Below, in pieces: positions 1 through 5,568 of a stretch of DNA of 6,169 bases. The translations under genes and the position numbers were made by a program. The notes beneath the pieces are model-generated. The model worked only from the letters and a program-made list of their open reading frames with translations, was not told the origin of the DNA and made no database searches. The DNA lies in assembly GCA_030590585.1 (NCBI GenBank), contig JAUUYD010000154.1, positions 1 through 6,169 on the forward strand, read 5' to 3'. The stretch comes from Spirochaeta sp. Lineage in GTDB: Bacteria > Spirochaetota > Spirochaetia > Spirochaetales_E > Spirochaetaceae_B. Numbering within the stretch: the stretch's first letter is position 1; each line of letters opens with the position of its first letter.

Positions 1-716
1 AGATCGAAACCGATAACATGCCAGCCGATGATGATGTCGGGATCGGTCTCGGTAATGGTTTTAATCAGAAAACGGAGGAGAGCGAGTTCAGAAGGCAGAT
101 AGTGGAGGGAGGCCGATTGTAGAGTATCCGCCATTCTCCCGACCGTTGGTGCCGCAGAATCAAGTACAACAGCATGACGGGAATCACCGGCAGGCCCTGA
201 TATATCCATCGCAAGTGCATAGAGACTGCCGTCCTGTCCTGTTTCAATATCAAGGGAGAGAATTGTCAGCCCGGGACGCCAATCCGAAGGCAGCATCCGG
301 GGATTATCACAAACCCTGAGATTTCCATCCTGAATGAAACTGCCGTTGATTCGGGCTGAACCGGTAATAAAACGCTCCATCAGAAAACGGTCTTCAGGCC
401 GGACATCGGATTCCCAGGTTCTTATCCCGGCATCACCGAGCCTGTTACGGCCGTCCCTGTAGGCAAACAGAGTGGTAAAATACAAGCCGTCCACAGGAAC
501 ACCGTCAAGGGAGAGTAATTCCAGTTCACGGCGTTCGGCAGTTACACCCTCGGGAAGAACAGCATCCCGGGGAAGAAAGAAAACAGGCCTGTGATTCGGA
601 ATACGAATGAGTAAGGCCCCTTTAGAGCTCAGACCCCAGAACCGGAGTTCGCAGCCACCTGAAGCGTCAAGGGAATCGGAGGTCAGCAGAAAAAAATCCG
701 AGGAGAAATCAATCAT
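1..716 (-). CDS. polB: DNA polymerase II, family B (N-terminal part, cut by window edge)
   Basis: This is the first 238 codons of a family B DNA polymerase of the bacterial Pol II type, the polymerase used in translesion synthesis and replication restart; the gene runs off the left edge. The reading frame is open from the ATG at 716 with no stop. The N-terminus (FFLLTSD, then VDGLYFTTLF, then ESDVRPEDRFLMERFITG at about residues 108-125) follows E. coli Pol II (GFILTRHW, VYGLYCR, EADVRPPERYLMERFITS). The exonuclease motif Exo I is SLDIET, with its catalytic Asp at residue 156 and Glu at 158, nearly the same position as in E. coli, which supports the chosen start. The Exo II region is DPDIIIGWHVIGFD with the Asp at 238; the usual Asn of this motif is His 233. 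The polymerase palm and the rest of the gene lie outside the window. There is no Shine-Dalgarno sequence before the ATG. It starts 35 bases after the kinase gene on the same strand. Family identity is firm, from remembered sequence rather than alignment. Confidence 0.93.
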   Translation of the reverse strand, partial: MIDFSSDFFLLTSDSLDASGGCELRFWGLSSKGALLIRIPNHRPVFFLPRDAVLPEGVTAERRELELLSLDGVPVDGLYFTTLFAYRDGRNRLGDAGIRTWESDVRPEDRFLMERFITGSARINGSFIQDGNLRVCDNPRMLPSDWRPGLTILSLDIETGQDGSLYALAMDISGPAGDSRHAVVLDSAAPTVGRMADTLQSASLHYLPSELALLRFLIKTITETDPDIIIGWHVIGFD

Positions 717-725
717 CGAAATTAC

Positions 726-731
726 ATTATA
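726..731 (-). promoter_or_regulatory. Possible -10 box (TATAAT) of polB
   Basis: On the minus strand a perfect TATAAT ends nine bases before the polB ATG, inside the 35-base gap after the kinase gene. Transcription starting about seven bases downstream would give a leader of only a few bases, which fits the absence of a Shine-Dalgarno sequence. No good -35 hexamer is visible 16-18 bases upstream (TAGAGA or similar), so this rests on the -10 match alone. polB could equally be read through from the kinase. Confidence 0.35.
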
Positions 732-751
732 GACGACCCCGGGGCAGGTCT

Positions 752-1390
752 CTAGAACAGTTTTTTCTGTAAGGCGTGAGAGCTCTTGTACTCCTCAATC
801 TTTTCCTCAAGCCCCCGGAGCATACCCTCCATGGTAGCGGGCCGATTGATATCATAAGCCTCAGTATCCACTTTCACTTTGGGTGAATAACTGTAGTGAT
901 CGAACCACTGGAGATATTTGGCATTGAGTTTCTCCAGGTAGCCCCGGGGAATACCGGATTCCAGTCCCCTGTTCCTGATGGTAATCCGCTCAACAGCGGC
1001 ATCCACGGAACAGTCCAGATAAATCAGCAGCGCCGGTGGTTCGGCATGTTCCAGCATATTGTCCAGTAAGGTGCAGTAGGAACGAAACTCCTCATCGGAC
1101 ATGTCACCGTCACCATGAAGCAGATCGGCAAAGATACGATCACCGAAGATAGAGCGGTCCAGAAGACCTCCACCGGCGGAATTAATGTCTTTAATCATCC
1201 GGAAGCGCTCATTGAGAAAGTGAATCTGCATTGTAAAAGCCCAGCGGCCCTTGTCGGCATAGAATCGATCAAGGAGATTCAGGGTGTCCGGGTTTCCAAG
1301 TTCACGGTAAAGCGGGATGTCGAACCGGCGTTCCAGGATTTCTCCCATGGTTGTTTTACCGGCTCCGATTTGTCCTTCGATGATTATCAC
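752..1390 (-). CDS. Deoxynucleoside kinase (dNK/dGK/dAK family)
   Basis: A 212-residue cytosolic kinase that phosphorylates deoxyribonucleosides at the 5' position with ATP, for salvage of dNTP precursors. A P-loop EGQIGAGKTT lies at residues 5-14 with Lys 12. Next come the substrate-site Glu 30, the stretch NLLDRFYADKGRWAF and QIHFLNERF with Gln 55, the DRS motif (Asp 78, Arg 79) in LLDRSIFGDR, and a LID-type segment RITIRNRGLE at 135-144 with several arginines. The length is typical of the family (about 200-230). The frame stays open upstream into the regulator gene, but that part overlaps it and resembles nothing known. I chose the GTG at 1390 because the family normally begins just before the P-loop with a short IIIEG strand, and because AAGGAG precedes it by eight bases. 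The regulator's stop is 43 bases upstream and polB follows after 35 bases. Which deoxynucleoside it prefers cannot be read from the sequence. Confidence 0.9.
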   Translation of the reverse strand: MIIIEGQIGAGKTTMGEILERRFDIPLYRELGNPDTLNLLDRFYADKGRWAFTMQIHFLNERFRMIKDINSAGGGLLDRSIFGDRIFADLLHGDGDMSDEEFRSYCTLLDNMLEHAEPPALLIYLDCSVDAAVERITIRNRGLESGIPRGYLEKLNAKYLQWFDHYSYSPKVKVDTEAYDINRPATMEGMLRGLEEKIEEYKSSHALQKKLF

Positions 1391-1398
1391 CGGCCAGG

Positions 1399-1404
1399 CT
1401 CCTT
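1399..1404 (-). promoter_or_regulatory. Ribosome binding site deciding the kinase GTG start
   Basis: AAGGAG on the minus strand, eight bases before the GTG at 1390. It lies in the short gap after the regulator's stop codon. It is the reason for preferring this start over the longer open frame that reaches back to 1576 inside the regulator gene. Confidence 0.8.
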
Positions 1405-1433
1405 CTTCCAAAATTACAGTCCTTGAATATGCG

Positions 1434-2744
1434 CTATTCGTGCAGTTCCTGATCGGCCTCGGGGATACGCCCGTCGGCTGTACGCCGAAAACGTCCCGGA
1501 GAAATACCGACAACGTTCCTGAATACCCGGGAAAAATAACTCTGATCTTCAAATCCCACCCGGGCAGCAATTTCAATAAGCGGCAGGGTTGTTTCCCCCA
1601 GCAGGTTCCTGGCCTCCCCTATCCTTAAATCGTTCAGATATATTTTAAAGGATTGACCGGCTTCTTCCTTGAAGAGCCGTGAGAAGTAGGTGGGGCTCAA
1701 GGCCACTTCGGTAGCGACATCTTCCAGGCTTACCTTCTCGGTGAAATGACGGCGTATATAGGACATGGCCCGGAGTATGACATCCCTGTGCCTGACAGCC
1801 TGAACGTCAAAAACATAGCTGACGTACTTCTGCATCATCCCGCCCAACCAGTGACTGAGCTGATCCACACTGCTGAAATCATTGATATCATCATGAGAGC
1901 GCAGGTTCAAACCAAATACAGATTCAGGATCTGCTCCGCCTTCCAGGGCCGCCCGGGAGAGCAGCACCACCAGTTCCCGTGTTCGAACTTTCATAGTACC
2001 CAAATCCGCACCGGTGGAGAAATACAGACTGCCCAGCAATTCATTGAGTAAAGCCGCCGACTCCGCTTTGTCCCCATGGATGATGGAGCGAAGAAGTGCA
2101 CGGTCCTTGTCGATGGGATAAGAGGCTCCTTCACTGCCGTCTTCCTCGTTTTTAAGCTGCTGTATTCTCTCTGCTATCCGGGCCATCTGACTGGCCCGTG
2201 ACTCACTGTCCGACAGGGTTCGGGCATCCCAGCCTGTTACCCAGGAGGCAGTGTAGAGAAGCTGGTCTGCCAGGGCCCGGGCCCGTTCGGTACTTACACT
2301 CAAGATACCCTTCAAGGAATCTTTCAGCCTCAGGCGTTTTTCAGGAGTCATCTCCATGTGTCTGGGCATCTCATCATCCAGAAATTCATCCGGATTGATC
2401 AATAAGACAGGGCCGGCAACAAGAGCACCCTTCATCTGCCCCTCTTCCATGAGAGGGCTGGTGAAATGGATGAGTGAAAGAGGGCAGGTATAGGTGTAGC
2501 GTCCCCCGAAACGAAAGGACTGGGTACCGCCGTAAAGGTGTACCTGCCGGCAGTTAATCGAGCGTCCCGAAACTTCATGATAGCTTTGGCACAGGGTACA
2601 AGTCGGTGATGAACCTTGATGATCCGGGTTCAGTGACGATCCGGATTCATCAATAACATGACAGGCCGTACCCGTAGCCAGATAATACTGATCGGCTGCC
2701 AGGCGAGCCCGGTCCCAATCCAATTTTTTGATAGATCCTGCCAT
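1434..2744 (-). CDS. PocR-domain AraC-family transcriptional regulator
   Basis: A 436-residue cytosolic one-component regulator. Residues about 8-175 form a PocR sensory domain, a family predicted to bind small hydrocarbon derivatives such as diols. It shows the cysteine-rich block PTCTLCQSYHE (Cys 49, Cys 52), then NCRQVHLYGG (Cys 65, His 69), then YTCPLSLIHFTSPL (Cys 87), and the strand GALVAGPVLL. Residues about 210-312 are a helical linker like that of YesN-type regulators. Residues 321-421 are the AraC DNA-binding domain with two helix-turn-helices: VSLEDVATEVALSPTYFSRL (338-357) and the second around IEIAARVGFEDQSYFSRVFR (390-409), ending in the signature GISPGRFRR. It begins 24 bases after the stop of the activator gene with only a weak AAAG-like ribosome site. 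Its place in the operon suggests that it controls this operon and the divergent methyltransferase, probably by sensing the methylated substrate or its product. The DNA-binding class is certain and the PocR assignment strong; the ligand is unknown. Confidence 0.92.
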   Translation of the reverse strand: MAGSIKKLDWDRARLAADQYYLATGTACHVIDESGSSLNPDHQGSSPTCTLCQSYHEVSGRSINCRQVHLYGGTQSFRFGGRYTYTCPLSLIHFTSPLMEEGQMKGALVAGPVLLINPDEFLDDEMPRHMEMTPEKRLRLKDSLKGILSVSTERARALADQLLYTASWVTGWDARTLSDSESRASQMARIAERIQQLKNEEDGSEGASYPIDKDRALLRSIIHGDKAESAALLNELLGSLYFSTGADLGTMKVRTRELVVLLSRAALEGGADPESVFGLNLRSHDDINDFSSVDQLSHWLGGMMQKYVSYVFDVQAVRHRDVILRAMSYIRRHFTEKVSLEDVATEVALSPTYFSRLFKEEAGQSFKIYLNDLRIGEARNLLGETTLPLIEIAARVGFEDQSYFSRVFRNVVGISPGRFRRTADGRIPEADQELHE

Positions 2745-2768
2745 ACACTTTACTTTAAGCGATTTTTA

Positions 2769-4628
2769 TCAGACAGGAAACATCATTCCTTCAATATATG
2801 CATTCTGGAAATCCGGCCGCCCGGATAATTCAATAGTTTTTGCTCTTTTTGATATTTCCCGAACTTCCAGATGTTTCTCCCGGGAAAGCAGACAGAGTAT
2901 GGCGCCTCGAGCCGCTGCATTTCCAAGGGAGCGGGTTTTCGAGGCATAATCAGCCGGAATCAATCCTATTGCCGCTGCTGATTCAGGGCGGATATAACTT
3001 CCAAACCCTCCGGCAAGCCAGAGGGTTCCCACATCTTCGGCTGACAGTCCGGCCTGCCCCAGCAGGGTTTCCACACCGGCAGCTACAGCCGCCTTGGCCA
3101 ATTGTACCTCCCGGAGATCTTTCTGGGTAAAAGCCAATCTTCGATGAGTCTCAGGCCCCTGAGGCCACACCACCTCCGGGCCGGTTTCTCCTGATTCAAT
3201 TGTTAAACTGCCAAAATCACCTTCCACTTCAGAGAGGCTTTCAACCATCCTTCCAGTATCGTCAATAAGACCTGATTTCACCAGAAAAGCCACCAGATCC
3301 ACCACCCCGGAACCACAGAATCCTGTAGCGGGAATTCGGTCAATAGTGGAAAAAGTCATTTTCCCGTTTATCCAGTCCATATGATCCACCGCGCCTGGAA
3401 TACTGCCTACTCCTGATGAAAGATGGGCTCCCTCGAAAGCCGGACCCGCAGCTGTGGAGCAGCAGACCAATCCGCCAGAACCGCCAAGGGCCATCTCCCC
3501 GTTGGTTCCAATGTCCAGCAGAAGATCGGTACCTTCTCTCTTATGCATGCCCGAAGCCACAATACCGCTAGTGATATCCGCGCCGACATAGGCTGAAAGA
3601 GAGGGAAGCGGCCAGATTCTCAAACGGTTAAAACCTTTAAATCCTATTTCTGCTGCGAAAAACGGCCGGGATTCCAATACTGCAGGAAGAAAAGGTGCTT
3701 CTCCCAAACCCTTTGAATCCCACCCGGCCATCAAATGCAGCATTGCCGTATTCCCGGCAACCGCCAGCATGTGAAGCTCTTCAGCCTCCACATCGTGTTC
3801 TTCCGTTAAAGCCGCCAATAAATGGGACAGCTGTCCAACAATAGCCCCCTGCAGTTCGGTGGTTTCCGTCTCACCGATCCGGGCATATTCAAGTCTGGAT
3901 ATCACATCCGCACCGAATGGACCCTGACGGTTCAATGCGGCTTTAGACCCTGCTACTTTACCGTCAGCCAGATTTACCAGATACATGGCTACAGTTGTTG
4001 TTCCAATATCAACAGCCGCCGCCCACAAGGCATCACTGGTATCCCTGCCGATATCAAGAGCCACCGGCTCTCCTTCATCAAGGACTGCAGTAATTGGAGT
4101 TTTTCCATCCGGGATAGACGGTATCAGCCGGGAAAGATGATAAGGAAGTGATCCTCCGGGGACTCCCAGAGCTTCCTCCAGCCGGGCGGCAGCAGACCGC
4201 TGATCGTCCAGACTTCCAGGAGGAAGAATAACAACTTTTTTCACCAGCCTGGGATCAAGTTTTACATCAGAACCCTCAGCCCGGGTTTCAATCCGGGATA
4301 CCCCGTTTTCTTCAAGCCGGATTCTCATACCATCTGATGCTTTTATACGGCAGGCCAGCCTGATTCCGTTTCCAAGATCGCTATCGGTAAGAGTTGCCCG
4401 CTCATCTTCATGAAAATCCGGGACTCCGCCTTTACCGGCATTCTCCAGGATAACCCGGCATTTACCGCATCGGCCCCGGCCGGCACAGGGAGCCGGGGGA
4501 GCCAGATCCGGGCGCTGCCTGAGAACTTCAAGGAGGTTTTCCTCCTTCTCCGCATTCAATGAAACAATTTCATCACCGCTAATCAAGCTGATTGCAATCG
4601 GGTTACTCACCTCAGGTTTTTCACTCAT
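2769..4628 (-). CDS. Corrinoid-protein reductive activator, 2Fe-2S ferredoxin plus ASKHA ATPase (RACo-like, DUF4445)
   Basis: A 619-residue soluble protein that by family uses ATP and low-potential electrons to return an accidentally oxidised Co(II) corrinoid protein to active Co(I). Residues about 10-100 are a ferredoxin domain with 2Fe-2S ligands Cys 48, 54, 57 (APCAGRGRCGKCRV) and Cys 93 (LACRI). A middle linker follows to about 200. Residues 203-619 are the RACo-type ASKHA domain: phosphate motif VDIGTTTVAMYL (206-217), NRQGPFGADVISRLEYA, AVAGNTAMLHL, LLLDIGTNGEMALG, STAAGPAFEGA, GFCGSGVVD and LAGGFGSYIRPE (538-549). The end FPV is typical of the family and there is no extra C-terminal 4Fe-4S pair as in methanogen RamA. 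I chose the ATG at 4628 because GGAG stands nine bases before it; a TTG six bases upstream (4634) is also possible but too close to that site. Only six bases separate it from the DUF1638 stop, so the two are co-transcribed and probably translationally coupled. Confidence 0.92.
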   Translation of the reverse strand: MSEKPEVSNPIAISLISGDEIVSLNAEKEENLLEVLRQRPDLAPPAPCAGRGRCGKCRVILENAGKGGVPDFHEDERATLTDSDLGNGIRLACRIKASDGMRIRLEENGVSRIETRAEGSDVKLDPRLVKKVVILPPGSLDDQRSAAARLEEALGVPGGSLPYHLSRLIPSIPDGKTPITAVLDEGEPVALDIGRDTSDALWAAAVDIGTTTVAMYLVNLADGKVAGSKAALNRQGPFGADVISRLEYARIGETETTELQGAIVGQLSHLLAALTEEHDVEAEELHMLAVAGNTAMLHLMAGWDSKGLGEAPFLPAVLESRPFFAAEIGFKGFNRLRIWPLPSLSAYVGADITSGIVASGMHKREGTDLLLDIGTNGEMALGGSGGLVCCSTAAGPAFEGAHLSSGVGSIPGAVDHMDWINGKMTFSTIDRIPATGFCGSGVVDLVAFLVKSGLIDDTGRMVESLSEVEGDFGSLTIESGETGPEVVWPQGPETHRRLAFTQKDLREVQLAKAAVAAGVETLLGQAGLSAEDVGTLWLAGGFGSYIRPESAAAIGLIPADYASKTRSLGNAAARGAILCLLSREKHLEVREISKRAKTIELSGRPDFQNAYIEGMMFPV

Positions 4629-4634
4629 TATCAA

Positions 4635-5408
4635 TTACTCCAATTCACTTTTAATTACAGTATTGTCCCAGCTAGGCCGAATGGTGGATCCCGGGGGAAC
4701 ATAAAGAATCTCATCCCCGCCTCTGCCGCCTAATAAACGAATCAGAAGTGACAGGGTTGCAGGAACAACTTCCAGACGTTTTCCTCTCTCCCGTGCTTTA
4801 CTTTCAGCTTCTTCAAGCAGCTCAGGTGTATCGGTCTCGGGGACATTGAGAAAGTACAGAACCGGATCATCATTACTGTCCGATGCCTGGAGGGTGTCCC
4901 AGACGTAGCGGGCATTCTCTTCTCCGTACTGTTTGACAAGGGACTCAATATCCCAACCGGTATTTGCTTCACCTACCCGAAAAGGGTCGCCCTCTTCGGC
5001 TATATACCCTCGGGAAGTCCATCCACGGCTGGGATTTTCCGCGAAGAATTCCGAATGGCCGGCACGTCCACCCAGTAGAATCTGACTGCAGTCGTGAGCC
5101 CGTGGGATGTAAAGGGGGGCCGATCCTGCCCGCAGACCGGAAGTTGCATTACCGCAAAGTCCATAAGCCAGAATTACTGCATCATATCTCTCTGCGCCAT
5201 CTACTGAATCTGCAGCATCAATCAAAACTTGAATCTCATCCCTCAGGGTATCGGGTTGATCGTGAGCTCTTAAAGGAAGCCAGTCAACACTGATTTCATC
5301 CGGGCCTTCAGCCGCTGATTTCAAAATGACATCCAGCTCCGGTGCAAACACCCGGCAGGATATGACTTTAAGTTTCATAAACTGATAATAAAACTTGGAC
5401 TTTTCCAT
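4635..5408 (-). CDS. DUF1638 family protein, linked to corrinoid methyltransferases
   Basis: A soluble protein of 257 residues (247 from the second Met) of the DUF1638 family, whose function is unproven and which is often encoded beside corrinoid-dependent methyltransferases. Counting from the second Met, recognisable conserved points are SCRVFAPEL (Cys 8), LRAHDQPDTL (His 39), ILAYGLCGN (Cys 75) and IPRAHDCSQILLGG (His 95, Cys 97). These evenly spread Cys and His residues could form a metal or corrinoid site; that is inference. No signal peptide or membrane segment is seen. The start is uncertain. The frame opens at the ATG at 5408, just after an in-frame TAG, but homologues usually begin MKLKVI-like, which points to the ATG at 5378; neither has a clear Shine-Dalgarno sequence. 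It is the first gene of the leftward operon, with the activator six bases after its stop (to the ATG at 4628), and it faces the divergent methyltransferase across 160 bases. Confidence 0.85.
   Translation of the reverse strand: MEKSKFYYQFMKLKVISCRVFAPELDVILKSAAEGPDEISVDWLPLRAHDQPDTLRDEIQVLIDAADSVDGAERYDAVILAYGLCGNATSGLRAGSAPLYIPRAHDCSQILLGGRAGHSEFFAENPSRGWTSRGYIAEEGDPFRVGEANTGWDIESLVKQYGEENARYVWDTLQASDSNDDPVLYFLNVPETDTPELLEEAESKARERGKRLEVVPATLSLLIRLLGGRGGDEILYVPPGSTIRPSWDNTVIKSELE
4638..4643 (-). promoter_or_regulatory. Ribosome binding site of the activator gene
   Basis: TTGGAG on the minus strand sits within the last codons of the DUF1638 gene, nine bases before the ATG at 4628. It leaves only three bases to the alternative TTG at 4634, so it favours the ATG. 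Confidence 0.65.
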
Positions 5409-5442
5409 CGTCTAGGACTTTTTTGTCATCCATTGATAGAAC

Positions 5443-5498
5443 ATGCGATATGCCTGAAGTTTAATGAAAACTGGATAAAAAAAGCCCTGAAATCGCAT
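5443..5498. repeat. Inverted 7-mer ATGCGAT / ATCGCAT
   Basis: ATGCGAT at 5443-5449 recurs as its exact reverse complement ATCGCAT at 5492-5498, 42 bases apart. The match does not extend on either side. It may mark half-sites for a dimeric regulator, but a 7-base match could be chance in an AT-rich region. Confidence 0.3.
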
Positions 5499-5550
5499 AA
5501 AAAGGCAAGAATCGATACTCCCTGACGCATATGCTCAAGGTCAATGAAAG
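5448..5550 (+). repeat. Imperfect direct repeat in the divergent region (possible regulator sites)
   Basis: Copy A (5448-5470) and copy B (5529-5550) both read ATATGC, then a TnAAG core, then AATGAAA. With a one-base gap they agree at about 19 of 23 positions. The cores are 80 bases apart. Copy B ends five bases before the ribosome binding site of the methyltransferase. AraC-family regulators commonly bind direct repeats of about 17-20 bases, so these are candidate sites for the PocR regulator; that link is inference. Confidence 0.4.
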
Positions 5551-5555
5551 TTAAC

Positions 5556-5561
5556 AAGGAG
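5556..5561 (+). promoter_or_regulatory. Ribosome binding site of the methyltransferase
   Basis: AAGGAG seven bases before the ATG at 5569, the strongest such site in the window along with that of the kinase. Confidence 0.85.
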
Positions 5562-5568
5562 AATCCAT

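Larger units (their letters stand above)
5409..5568. promoter_or_regulatory. Divergent promoter and operator region
   Basis: This AT-rich 160-base gap must carry the promoters of both the leftward DUF1638 operon and the rightward methyltransferase. No hexamer pair with proper spacing convinced me on either strand. On the plus strand TTGATA (5433-5438) and TTTAAT (5460-5465) match the consensus well but are 21 bases apart. The stretch contains an imperfect direct repeat and an inverted 7-mer, listed separately. I saw no cobalamin-riboswitch B12 box or terminator hairpin. It is a natural target for the AraC-type regulator encoded three genes into the operon. Confidence 0.6.

Noticed and set aside
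735..750. GC-rich palindrome CCCCGGGG after the kinase stop, as a terminator
   Set aside because: The stem is only about four pairs with a real loop (GACC...GGTC) and no T-run follows on the minus strand.
1115..1426. Plus-strand open frame of 103 codons over the kinase gene
   Set aside because: It lies antisense to a gene with clear conserved motifs and has no recognisable protein features; the same holds for the other short frames opposite the leftward genes.
1391..1576. Upstream extension of the deoxynucleoside kinase reading frame
   Set aside because: It overlaps the DNA-binding end of the regulator in another frame, shows no family similarity, and the GTG at 1390 has a well-placed ribosome site.
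5483..5507. GCC...GGC followed by a T-run on the minus strand in the divergent region, as a terminator
   Set aside because: The stem is three pairs with a long loop, and a terminator here would block the leftward operon's own leader.
5409..5568. Cobalamin riboswitch ahead of the corrinoid genes
   Set aside because: The gap is too short for a full cobalamin riboswitch, and no B12 box was seen on either strand.
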